The notes: generated from the letters alone by a model not told the origin. Positions 1 through 6,471 are shown, counted from the first letter of the stretch. The stretch: DNA of 6,471 bases from an uncultured Porphyromonadaceae bacterium (GCA_902475285.1 CABRZA010000139.1:1-6471), one strand, 5' to 3'. Numbers and translations are program-made.

Positions 1-29
1 GTTGTGGGCTGTGGGTTTTTATTACTTAT

Positions 30-47
30 TATTTTTGTCTAATTTTG
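30..47 (+). promoter_or_regulatory. Two adjacent Bacteroidetes-type -7 promoter elements
   Basis: Two exact matches to the Bacteroidetes -7 consensus TAnnTTTG lie ten bases apart: TATTTTTG at 30-37 and TAATTTTG at 40-47. For the second, the T-run at 17-20 sits 19 nt upstream, where a TTTG-like -33 element would be expected, but the match is imperfect (TTTT). The first has no convincing -33 partner. Initiation a few bases after 47 would give a leader of roughly 50 nt before the ATPase start at 106. The region is AT-rich, so chance matches are possible. It is the only plausible promoter seen for the four-gene unit. Confidence 0.5.
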
Positions 48-105
48 CAGCTTGAAACGGGCGCTGTCGGAAGCGACTCCGCCAAAAATATAGAAAATAA
101 CTAAA

Positions 106-2775
106 ATGTCGCAACAACACCGCTATACGGGCCTCAGCGATGCCGAGGTCGAAGCCAGCCGGCGCGAGCACGGCGAGAATATCCTCACACCGCCAGCCAA
201 AACGCCCCTGTGGAAGCGTTTTCTCGAAAAATTCAACGAGCCTCTGATCTACATCCTCCTTGTGGCCGGATTCCTGTCGGTACTCATAGCATGCTATGAA
301 TACTGGGTCCTGCACGAGGATGGCACCGTGTTCTTTGAGCCGGTGGGCATCTTCATCGCCATCTTCCTGGCTACCGGGCTTGCCTTTGTGTTCGAGCTCA
401 AGGCCGACCGTGAGTTCGCGCTCCTCAACAAGGTGAACGACGACGAACCCGTGCAGGTGGTGCGCGGCGGCTATGCCATGGCCGTGCCCCGCAAGGATGT
501 TGTTGTGGGCGACATAGTGCTGCTCAACACCGGCGAGGAAATACCGGCCGACGGCGAGCTTCTCGAAGCCACGACGTTGAGTGTCGACGAGTCGACGCTC
601 ACCGGAGAGCCTCTGTGCGCCAAGACCACCGACCCCGAGCATTTCAATCTCGACGACACCTTCCCTTCCAACCATGTGATGCGCGGCACCAAGGTGATGG
701 AAGGCCACGGCATAATGCGCGTGCTCTCCGTGGGCGACGCCACCGAGAACGGCAAGGTGTTCAAGGCCGCCCAAATCGACAACAGCGTGAAGACGCCCCT
801 CGACGAGCAGCTCTCCGGCCTCGGCCACAAGATAACCATTGCCAGCTACACCGTGGCAGCCCTCATCATTTTGGGCCGCACGGCCATGTATTTCATCAAC
901 GAGGACTTCCAGTGGATTGAATTCCTCACCTACACATTGCAGTCGCTTATGGTGGCCGTTACCCTCGTTGTGGTATCGGTGCCCGAGGGGCTGCCCATGG
1001 CAGTAACGCTGGCGTTGGCCTACTCCATGCGGCGTATGCTCCGCACCAACAACCTCGTGCGCAAGCTCCATGCCTGCGAGACCATGGGCGCAACCACCGT
1101 GATATGCACCGACAAGACCGGCACGCTGACGCAGAACCAGATGCAGGTCGACCACATCGACTTCTTCGGCAATCCTCCCGCCGAGGTAATCTACGAAGGC
1201 ATCGCCGTTAACTCTACGGCGCAGCTCGACCTCGCCGGCGCAAAACCCGAGGTGTTGGGCAATCCCACCGAGGGCGCCCTGCTGCTGTGGCTCCACGGCA
1301 AGGGCCAGGACTACATGGGTCTCAAAGAGAAAACTACAGTGCTCGAAGAGCTGCCGTTCAGCACCGAGCGCAAGTACATGGCCACCGTGGTGCAGTCGGC
1401 CACCGGCCATAACATCCTCTATGTGAAAGGCGCTCCCGAGATAGTCTACGGCATGTGCGCCGACACCTCTGGCGTGGGCAAGGACGAAATCGACGCCTTG
1501 TTGCTGAGCTATCAGAACCAGGCCATGCGCACGCTTGGCTTCGCCTACCAGATTCTCGCCCCCGGCGACCTTACCATTGACAACGGCCGCGTGGTGGCCA
1601 AGCGCCTTACATTCATCGGCGTGGCCGCCATCATCGACCCCGTGCGCGCCGACGTGCCCCAGGCCATGGAAGAGGTGCTCGACGCCGGCATAAAGGTGAA
1701 AATCGTGACCGGCGATACTCCCGGCACAGCCAAGGAGATAGGCCGCCGCATAGGTCTGTGGAACGATGCCGTCGACGGCGACATCAACATAACCACCGGC
1801 ACCGCCATCGGCGCCATGAGCGACGAGGAGCTGCGCGAGCGTGCCGGCGACTTCAAAATCATAGCCCGTGCCCGTCCGCTCGACAAGAAACGCCTCGTCG
1901 AGGCGCTGCAATACCACAACGAGGTTGTGGCCGTTACCGGCGACGGCACCAACGACGCCCCGGCGCTGAAAGCCGCCCAGGTAGGCCTCTCGATGGGCGA
2001 CGGCACGTCGGTGGCCAAGGAGGCGTCGGATATCACCATTCTCGACAATTCCTTCACCTCGATAGGCCGCGCTGTGATGTGGGGTCGCTCGCTATACCGC
2101 AACATACAGCGTTTCATCCTCTTCCAGATGACTGTCAACGTAGTGGCCTGCATCGTGGTGCTCGCCGGCGTGTTCCTCGGCATGGAGTCGCCGCTCACGG
2201 TCACGCAGATGCTCTGGGTCAACCTGATAATGGATACCTTCGCCGCCGTGGCCCTGGCTTCGTTGCCTCCCACGCATGCCGTGATGAAGGAGGCGCCGCG
2301 CAGCCGCACGGCCTTCATCATCAACAAGTCGATGTGGGAGGATATCGTAGGCACAGGCCTTATTTTCACCACCTTCCTCTTTGCGCTACTTTTCTATTTC
2401 GAGCATACCAACATCAACAGTTTCAGCGAAATCGGCCATGTGGCCTTCGACTGGAGCCGCGCCAAGCTCACTCCTTACGAGATCTCGTTCTTCTTCACCA
2501 CCTTCGTCTTCCTGCAATTCTGGAATATGTTCAACGCCCGCGCTTTCGCCACCGGCAAGTCGGCGCTCCACTTCAAGGACTGCGGCGGATTCCTGCTGAT
2601 TGCCCTTCTGATTGTGGCGGGCCAAATTTTGATAGTTACCGTCGGCGGTGCATTCTTCACCGTGAGTCCGCTGTCGTTCATGGATTGGGTGGTAATCATC
2701 GGCAGCACCTCGCTGGTGCTTTGGATCGGCGAGGCATGGCGTCAGATTAAACGCCTCATCGTAGGAAGTAAATGA
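106..2775 (+). CDS. Calcium-transporting P-type ATPase, PMCA-like (P2B)
   Basis: An inner-membrane pump of 889 residues, predicted to export Ca2+ from the cytoplasm using ATP. The full P2-ATPase layout is visible: N-terminal cation-ATPase region, M1/M2 (about 47-67, 76-98), actuator domain with TGEP at 166-169 (TGES is usual in SERCA), M3/M4 (about 246-265, 277-305) with PEGLP at 293-297, phosphorylation motif DKTGTLT with Asp336, nucleotide-binding KGAPE at 441-445, hinge motif TGDGTNDAP at 611-619, and six C-terminal membrane segments (M5 near 668-693, M6 near 699-718, M7 near 747-766, M8 near 796-812, M9 near 829-850, M10 near 861-879). Site II Ca2+ ligands are present (Glu294, Asn706, Asp710). 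M5 reads TVNVVA, so the SERCA site I Glu is Ala681, and M8 has Gln804; both resemble animal PMCA and suggest one Ca2+ per cycle. There is no C-terminal calmodulin-type extension. The start at 106 gives the normal family N-terminus, although no Shine-Dalgarno is seen. The gene ends 1 nt before the hydrolase. Family certain; Ca2+ specificity likely but inferred. Confidence 0.95.
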   Translation: MSQQHRYTGLSDAEVEASRREHGENILTPPAKTPLWKRFLEKFNEPLIYILLVAGFLSVLIACYEYWVLHEDGTVFFEPVGIFIAIFLATGLAFVFELKADREFALLNKVNDDEPVQVVRGGYAMAVPRKDVVVGDIVLLNTGEEIPADGELLEATTLSVDESTLTGEPLCAKTTDPEHFNLDDTFPSNHVMRGTKVMEGHGIMRVLSVGDATENGKVFKAAQIDNSVKTPLDEQLSGLGHKITIASYTVAALIILGRTAMYFINEDFQWIEFLTYTLQSLMVAVTLVVVSVPEGLPMAVTLALAYSMRRMLRTNNLVRKLHACETMGATTVICTDKTGTLTQNQMQVDHIDFFGNPPAEVIYEGIAVNSTAQLDLAGAKPEVLGNPTEGALLLWLHGKGQDYMGLKEKTTVLEELPFSTERKYMATVVQSATGHNILYVKGAPEIVYGMCADTSGVGKDEIDALLLSYQNQAMRTLGFAYQILAPGDLTIDNGRVVAKRLTFIGVAAIIDPVRADVPQAMEEVLDAGIKVKIVTGDTPGTAKEIGRRIGLWNDAVDGDINITTGTAIGAMSDEELRERAGDFKIIARARPLDKKRLVEALQYHNEVVAVTGDGTNDAPALKAAQVGLSMGDGTSVAKEASDITILDNSFTSIGRAVMWGRSLYRNIQRFILFQMTVNVVACIVVLAGVFLGMESPLTVTQMLWVNLIMDTFAAVALASLPPTHAVMKEAPRSRTAFIINKSMWEDIVGTGLIFTTFLFALLFYFEHTNINSFSEIGHVAFDWSRAKLTPYEISFFFTTFVFLQFWNMFNARAFATGKSALHFKDCGGFLLIALLIVAGQILIVTVGGAFFTVSPLSFMDWVVIIGSTSLVLWIGEAWRQIKRLIVGSK

Positions 2776-2776
2776 T

Positions 2777-3547
2777 ATGGAAAAGCTGACGGTCGACGAC
2801 CAGACGCTGGCCTATGTCAAGGAAGGGTCGGGCCCGCGTCCGGTGATAGTGATGCACGGCTGGGGCTGCACTTCGGCCACGGTAGCCTCGCTGGCGGCGG
2901 CGTGCGCCCACGGCTCGACTACGGTCTACAACATCGACCTCCCCGGCTTCGGCGCTTCGCCCGAGCCCGACGGGGCATGGACCGTCGACCGCTACGCCCG
3001 CTGCATCGAGGGCTTCTGTCGCGATCTCGGATTGAAGAATCCCATCCTTGTGGGCCATTCTTTCGGCGGCCGCGTGGCCATAGTGTTCGCCTCGCGCAAT
3101 GCCGTGGAGAAGCTCATCCTCGTCGACGCCGCCGGCGTGAAGCCGCGCCGCCCGCTGAAATACTACGTTAAGGTCTACACTTTCAAGGCCGCGCGTCACC
3201 TCCTGCCATATATTATTGGGCACCGGCGTGCCGATGCCGTGGTGGAGCGTTTGCGCGGACGTTCGGGCAGCTCCGACTACCGTTCGGCATCGCCTCTGAT
3301 GCGTCGCGTGATGAGCCTCGCCGTCAACGATGACCTCTGCCACCTCATGCCCTCCATAAAGGCGCCCACGCTGCTTATATGGGGCACTGCCGACACCGCT
3401 ACGCCGCTGCGCGACGCCAAGAAGATGGAGCGCCTCATCCCCGACGCCGGCCTTGTGGCCTACGATGGCGCCGGGCATTACTCTTTCCTCGACCGGCCGG
3501 CACAGACGGCCGCCGTAATAGCAAGTTTCTTAAAGTTAAATTCTTGA
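2777..3547 (+). CDS. Alpha/beta hydrolase, substrate unknown
   Basis: A 256-residue single-domain alpha/beta-hydrolase fold protein, predicted cytoplasmic, with no signal peptide. The oxyanion-hole motif HGWG is at 27-30 and the strand-turn DLPGFG at 54-59. The nucleophile elbow GHSFGG puts Ser95 as the nucleophile; the acid is probably Asp206 in GTADTATP, and the base His234 in GAGHYSF. The triad is complete, so the enzyme should be active as an esterase, thioesterase, amidase or related hydrolase. The cap region (about 120-150) is rich in Arg, Lys, Tyr and bulky hydrophobics, which could favour an acidic or membrane-linked substrate (inference). The start is 1 nt after the ATPase stop and the stop is 4 nt before the Mur ligase, so translation is probably coupled. 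Its place beside two ligases of the D-Ala-D-Ala branch suggests a cell-wall-related ester or amide as substrate, but nothing in the sequence identifies it. Generic database names such as haloalkane dehalogenase or lipase would be over-calls. Confidence 0.9.
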   Translation: MEKLTVDDQTLAYVKEGSGPRPVIVMHGWGCTSATVASLAAACAHGSTTVYNIDLPGFGASPEPDGAWTVDRYARCIEGFCRDLGLKNPILVGHSFGGRVAIVFASRNAVEKLILVDAAGVKPRRPLKYYVKVYTFKAARHLLPYIIGHRRADAVVERLRGRSGSSDYRSASPLMRRVMSLAVNDDLCHLMPSIKAPTLLIWGTADTATPLRDAKKMERLIPDAGLVAYDGAGHYSFLDRPAQTAAVIASFLKLNS

Positions 3548-3551
3548 CGAT

Positions 3552-5144
3552 ATGTTGATTGCTTATATAGCGGTTCTTCTTGTTGTCGTCGTGGGTCTGG
3601 GCGCGCAGATGCGCTACGATCTGATGATGTACCAGCAGAACAGTTACCGCAACGACCGCTACGGCGCGTGGATACGCGAGGCCGGCGACAGCACCGACTA
3701 TTGGCGTCTGGCCTCCATGGTTGTGTTCTTCCTCGGCCTCTCCAAGTTCTCCGCACATGTGGTGGGCATGGGCTTGGCGGGTATCTTTTTCGCAGCGCGA
3801 GGCATAGCCCTCGCACGGGCAAAGTACAAGAAGCCTCTTGTGGTCACGCCGCGAGCCAAGCGACTGATGGTAACCGACTTCTTCCTCGCCGCCCTGATAG
3901 CAGCCGTGGCCGCTGCCGTATTCGGCGACGGAGTCACTGAGGGCATCTTTGCGGCCACCGAGGCCCTGCTGGGCGTCTACGGCTTCTCGTGGTGCCTGAT
4001 GATGGCTGCCGGTTTCATACTCCAACCTCTTGAAAAACATATCAACCAAGGATATATCGACGACGCCCGGCGCATACTGGCATCGATGCCGGGGTTGAAA
4101 ATAATAGGCATCACCGGCAGCTACGGCAAGACAAGCACCAAACATTTCCTCTACCGCATACTTTCGGAGGAATACGAGACGCTCATGACCCCCGGCAACT
4201 ACAACACCACCCTCGGCGTGGTGCGCACCGTGCGCGAGCTCCTCAAACCCTATCACGAGGTGTTCATCGTCGAGATGGGCGCCAAGCAGCCCGACGACAT
4301 CGCCGACATATGTCGCCTGGTGCATCCGCAGCGCGGAATCATCACCGCCGTTGGCCCGCAGCATCTGGAGTCGTTCAAGACTTTGGAATGTGTGCAGGCC
4401 ACCAAGTTCGAGCTCGCCGATGCCCTGCCTTCCGACGGCCTCGTGCTGGTCAACAACGACTTCGAAATGATAGCCTCGCGTCCAGTCGACAACACCGTGT
4501 GCCTGCGCTATGCCGTGCGTGAGACCGAGGACGCCGACTATGTTGCCGTCGACATCGTCTATACCCCCACGGGCACCGACTTCACCGTGCGCCGCAACGC
4601 CGACGGCCACGCCCTGCGCCTGCACACGCGCCTCATGGGCGAGGCCAACATATCCGACCTCCTCGCCGCCGTGGCCATGGCGCAGACCATGGGCGTGAGC
4701 GACGAACACATAGCCTACGCCGTGGGCCGGATCGAGCCCGTGAAGCACCGCATGTCGACAACTCTCGTCGCCGGCGGCCTCGTCATTATCGACGACGCAT
4801 ACAACAGCAACCCCGTAGGCTCGGCCATGGCCCTCGACGTGCTGCGCACCATACGCGAGCACGGCCGCGTGCTCGTTACCCCCGGTATGGTGGAGCTCGG
4901 CGAGAAGCAGGAGGAGCTCAACCGCGAGTTCGGGCGCCGCGCCGCCACGTCGGCCGACACCGTCATCGTGGTGGGCCGCACCAACCGCGAGGCCATCACC
5001 GGCGGTCTGCGCGACGGCGGCATGCCTCAGGAGCGCGTGCACACCGTCGACACCTTCGCCGAGGCGCAGGCTCTCATTGCATCGAAAACAATCCTCACGG
5101 AGGTCATACTCTACGAGAACGACCTCCCCGACACATATAAATAA
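3552..5144 (+). CDS. Membrane-anchored MurF-like Mur ligase
   Basis: A 530-residue ATP-dependent amide ligase. The C-terminal two thirds is a Mur ligase most like MurF (UDP-MurNAc-tripeptide--D-Ala-D-Ala ligase): P-loop GSYGKTST at 189-196, TPGNYNTTLG at 213-222, EMGA with probable Mg2+ ligand Glu241, GPQHLESF with His271, Lys285 at the position of the carbamylated Mur-ligase lysine, the MurF-type motif DDAYNSNP at 414-421, and a C-terminal domain opening with VTPGMVELG at 442-450. The first 180 residues are not a MurF domain 1: the DSR...GDLF-type UDP-binding motifs are missing. Instead there are hydrophobic segments near 1-20, 52-66, 68-88, 105-124 and 131-158, so about four or five membrane passes, with a QQNSYRNDRY stretch at 28-37 after the first. 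Length exceeds the usual ~450 of MurF. It sits 6 nt upstream of a Ddl-like gene, which supports a joint role in attaching a D-amino-acid dipeptide or similar group. The acceptor may be membrane-bound (inference). Membrane-anchored PgsB/CapB shows that Mur-type ligases can be anchored, but it differs in motifs. Confidence 0.88.
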   Translation: MLIAYIAVLLVVVVGLGAQMRYDLMMYQQNSYRNDRYGAWIREAGDSTDYWRLASMVVFFLGLSKFSAHVVGMGLAGIFFAARGIALARAKYKKPLVVTPRAKRLMVTDFFLAALIAAVAAAVFGDGVTEGIFAATEALLGVYGFSWCLMMAAGFILQPLEKHINQGYIDDARRILASMPGLKIIGITGSYGKTSTKHFLYRILSEEYETLMTPGNYNTTLGVVRTVRELLKPYHEVFIVEMGAKQPDDIADICRLVHPQRGIITAVGPQHLESFKTLECVQATKFELADALPSDGLVLVNNDFEMIASRPVDNTVCLRYAVRETEDADYVAVDIVYTPTGTDFTVRRNADGHALRLHTRLMGEANISDLLAAVAMAQTMGVSDEHIAYAVGRIEPVKHRMSTTLVAGGLVIIDDAYNSNPVGSAMALDVLRTIREHGRVLVTPGMVELGEKQEELNREFGRRAATSADTVIVVGRTNREAITGGLRDGGMPQERVHTVDTFAEAQALIASKTILTEVILYENDLPDTYK

Positions 5145-5150
5145 GACAGA

Positions 5151-6338
5151 ATGAAAACAACGATAGGCGTGTTCTTCGGCGGCCGCTCCACCGAGCACGA
5201 AATTTCAGTGATATCGGCGTGCCAGGCCATGGCAGCCATCAATACCGACAACTACGACGTAGTGCCGGTCTACATCACCAAGGACGGCCGCTGGTTCACC
5301 GGCGAGCGTCTCACGAACGTGGCCAACTACCGCGACATCAACGCCTTGCTCAAAGACTGCACCGAGGTGTTCATGCGCCCGATCTACGGCGACTACAATC
5401 TCTACCCGGCGCGCCGCCGCGGCATCTTCGACAGCGGCAAGCCCGTAGCCGCCCTCGACGTGGTGATACCCGTGCTCCATGGCTCCAACGGTGAGGACGG
5501 TATCTTCGAAGGTGTCCTCGAAACCATAGGCATACCTTATGCCGGGTGCAACACCCTGTCGTCGGCCAACGGCATGGACAAGATTACGATGAAGATGATT
5601 CTCGCCGCCGACGGCATACCCGTGGTGGACTATGTGTGGTTCACCGACAAGCGCTGGGGCAAAGCCCGCGCCGAGCTCACCGACCGAGTGGAGAAGGAAC
5701 TCGGTTACCCCGTCATCGTCAAGCCCGCCAACCTGGGCTCGAGCATAGGCATAGGCCGCGCCGACAACCGCCAGGAGCTCGAGGCGCGCGTCGACGATGC
5801 CATCCGCTACTCCTCGCGCATAATCGTGGAGAAGATGGTGCAGAATCTTCAAGAAATCAACTGCTCGGTGCTCGGCGACGTCGACGACTACGAGACATCC
5901 GTCCTCGAAGAGCCCCTCAAAAGCGAGGCCATACTCTCCTACAAGGACAAATACATGGGCGGCTCGAAGACCAAGAGCGGCATGCAGGCATCGAAGAAGC
6001 GCATACCGGCCGACCTTCCCGCCGACGAGACGGCAGAGATACGCCGTCTGGCGGGCGAGACTTTCCGTGTGCTCGGGTGCCACGGTGTTAGCCGCGTGGA
6101 CGTGATGGTCGACGCCGACACGCGCAAAATCTACGTGAACGAAATCAACACCATCCCAGGCTCGCTGTCGTTCTATCTCTGGGAGGCCGCCGGCCTGAAG
6201 TTCCCCGACCTTATGGACCGCCTGGTGCGTCTGGCCCTCAAACGCAAGCGCGACCAGGAGTCGAAGACCGTGAGCTACGACTCCAACATCTTCGCCATGG
6301 GCGGAGGCGTGAAAGGAGCGAAGGGCGCCAAAGCCTGA
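5151..6338 (+). CDS. ddl: D-alanine--D-alanine ligase family ATP-grasp enzyme
   Basis: A 395-residue ATP-grasp ligase of the Ddl/Van family, predicted cytoplasmic; the family joins two D-amino acids (or D-Ala and a hydroxy acid) through an acyl-phosphate. By hand alignment with E. coli DdlB: FGGRSTEHE at 9-17 keeps Glu15; the glycine-rich loop NLGSSIG (194-200) keeps the catalytic Ser; EK at 227-228 and Glu235 match the nucleotide-binding positions; the omega loop SYKDKY keeps Lys267 and Tyr268 as in D-Ala-D-Ala ligases, unlike the VanA-type loop; Arg315, Asp317, Glu331 and Asn333 match the substrate and Mg2+ ligands. Oddities are the loop PGSLSFYLWE at 336-345, where Ddl usually has PGMT..SLVP, an EINCSVLGD stretch at 235-243, and a Gly/Lys-rich tail of about 25 residues. 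Length exceeds typical Ddl (about 305-370). It is the last gene before a terminator and 6 nt after the Mur ligase. The fold is certain; D-Ala-D-Ala as the product is the default but not secure. The ddl symbol marks family and may not denote the housekeeping copy. Confidence 0.9.
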   Translation: MKTTIGVFFGGRSTEHEISVISACQAMAAINTDNYDVVPVYITKDGRWFTGERLTNVANYRDINALLKDCTEVFMRPIYGDYNLYPARRRGIFDSGKPVAALDVVIPVLHGSNGEDGIFEGVLETIGIPYAGCNTLSSANGMDKITMKMILAADGIPVVDYVWFTDKRWGKARAELTDRVEKELGYPVIVKPANLGSSIGIGRADNRQELEARVDDAIRYSSRIIVEKMVQNLQEINCSVLGDVDDYETSVLEEPLKSEAILSYKDKYMGGSKTKSGMQASKKRIPADLPADETAEIRRLAGETFRVLGCHGVSRVDVMVDADTRKIYVNEINTIPGSLSFYLWEAAGLKFPDLMDRLVRLALKRKRDQESKTVSYDSNIFAMGGGVKGAKGAKA

Positions 6339-6353
6339 TATATAATTGTATAA

Positions 6354-6399
6354 GGGCGATGCCGTGGATGTTTCAGCACCTGCGGCATCGCTTGTTTTT
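6354..6399 (+). terminator. Rho-independent terminator after the ddl-like gene
   Basis: A perfect 9-bp stem pairs GCGATGCCG (6356-6364) with CGGCATCGC (6383-6391). It can extend inward through two G-T wobbles and a G-C pair to 6367/6380, leaving a 12-nt loop, and outward through two wobbles. A run of five T at 6395-6399 follows. It begins 16 nt after the stop codon and should end the operon transcript. Confidence 0.88.
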
Positions 6400-6436
6400 G
6401 TGCTGTCGGTATCGGATTTTCTGAAAAATTGCTTTT

Positions 6437-6452
6437 TATGTTTTGAAACATA
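6437..6452. repeat. Short inverted repeat, possible operator
   Basis: TATGTTT (6437-6443) and AAACATA (6446-6452) form perfect 7-bp inverted arms around a 2-nt centre. There is no T-run placed for termination and the loop is too small for a stable hairpin, so a dimeric regulator site is more likely than a terminator. It lies just upstream of the TAnnTTTG match at 6455-6462. In AT-rich DNA such a repeat could be chance. Confidence 0.3.
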
Positions 6453-6454
6453 TT

Positions 6455-6462
6455 TATTTTTG
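6455..6462 (+). promoter_or_regulatory. Possible -7 promoter element for a downstream gene
   Basis: TATTTTTG exactly matches the Bacteroidetes -7 consensus TAnnTTTG. A TTG at 6429-6431 lies 23 nt upstream, slightly farther than the usual ~19-21 nt for the -33 element. If real, it drives a gene that starts beyond the window edge. The rest of the 72 nt after the terminator shows no coding sequence. Confidence 0.35.
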
Positions 6463-6471
6463 GCGCTTCGT

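Larger units (their letters stand above)
106..6338 (+). other. Predicted four-gene operon
   Basis: Four genes in one direction are separated by only 1 nt (2776), 4 nt (3548-3551) and 6 nt (5145-5150). No promoter-like TAnnTTTG or hairpin was seen at the junctions, there is a candidate promoter before the first gene, and a strong terminator follows the last. Co-transcription and translational coupling are therefore likely. Whether the Ca2+ pump shares a function with the other three, or only a transcript, cannot be decided from one genome. Confidence 0.75.

Noticed and set aside
66..77. Small hairpin GTCG-GAAG-CGAC in the leader
   Set aside because: The stem is only 4 bp and does not extend, and no T-run follows. 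It is too weak to call a terminator or riboswitch.
22..1917. A 631-codon open frame on the minus strand opposite the ATPase gene
   Set aside because: It is antisense to a clearly conserved P-type ATPase. Its translation is rich in His, Gly, Val and Ala with no recognisable domain, as expected from the mirror image of GC-rich, codon-biased coding DNA.
3552..5144. Poly-gamma-glutamate synthase PgsB/CapB or MurT
   Set aside because: The DDAYNSNP motif and the C-terminal domain match MurF better, there are no PgsC/PgsA or GatD partners nearby, and the membrane region is longer than the single anchor of PgsB.
3435..5198. A 587-codon open frame on the minus strand opposite the Mur ligase gene
   Set aside because: It spans across three real gene junctions and shows the same His/Val/Gly-rich artefact composition with no domain or signal. 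The plus-strand Mur ligase explains the region.
5205..6083. A 292-codon open frame on the minus strand opposite the ddl-like gene
   Set aside because: Antisense shadow of a conserved ATP-grasp gene with no recognisable motifs.
5151..6338. Glycopeptide-resistance (VanA/VanB-type D-Ala-D-Lac) ligase
   Set aside because: The omega loop has the Lys-Tyr pair of D-Ala-D-Ala ligases and not the VanA-type loop. There are no VanH, VanX or VanS/VanR partners in the window.
1..6471. CRISPR array, tRNA/rRNA, insertion sequence or phage element
   Set aside because: No regularly spaced repeats, tRNA-like or rRNA sequence, transposase, or terminal inverted repeats were seen. The window is almost entirely filled by four intact genes.

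Overview
The window holds four complete, closely packed genes on the + strand (106-6338), with gaps of 1, 4 and 6 nt. AT-rich non-coding DNA lies on both sides. The leader has matches to the Bacteroidetes -7 promoter element TAnnTTTG, and a strong intrinsic terminator follows the last gene. GC-rich coding DNA, AT-rich spacers, no clear Shine-Dalgarno sequences and TAnnTTTG elements together suggest a GC-rich gut Bacteroidales, possibly a Muribaculaceae-like lineage. The order is a moderately supported inference; the family is a guess.

Layout: 1-105 is a leader with a likely promoter. 106-2775 encodes a PMCA-like (P2B-type) Ca2+-transporting P-type ATPase. 2777-3547 encodes an alpha/beta hydrolase with an intact Ser-Asp-His triad. 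3552-5144 encodes a MurF-like Mur ligase whose usual N-terminal UDP-substrate domain is replaced by a multi-pass membrane region. 5151-6338 encodes a D-Ala--D-Ala ligase-type ATP-grasp enzyme with an altered second-substrate loop and a C-terminal extension. 6354-6399 is a rho-independent terminator. 6400-6471 contains an inverted repeat and a possible promoter for a gene beyond the window.

The most interesting unit is the hydrolase / membrane Mur ligase / Ddl-like trio. In standard peptidoglycan synthesis, Ddl makes D-Ala-D-Ala and soluble MurF adds it to UDP-MurNAc-tripeptide. Here a Ddl-like enzyme is paired with a MurF-like enzyme that has kept its ATPase and C-terminal domains but appears membrane-embedded and without the UDP-binding domain. 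A reasonable hypothesis is that the ATP-grasp enzyme makes a D-amino-acid dipeptide or related compound, the Mur ligase attaches it to a membrane-bound acceptor such as a lipid-linked cell-wall intermediate, and the hydrolase trims or edits a product. The link to the Ca2+ pump rests only on shared operon organisation. None of the biochemical steps is shown by the sequence.
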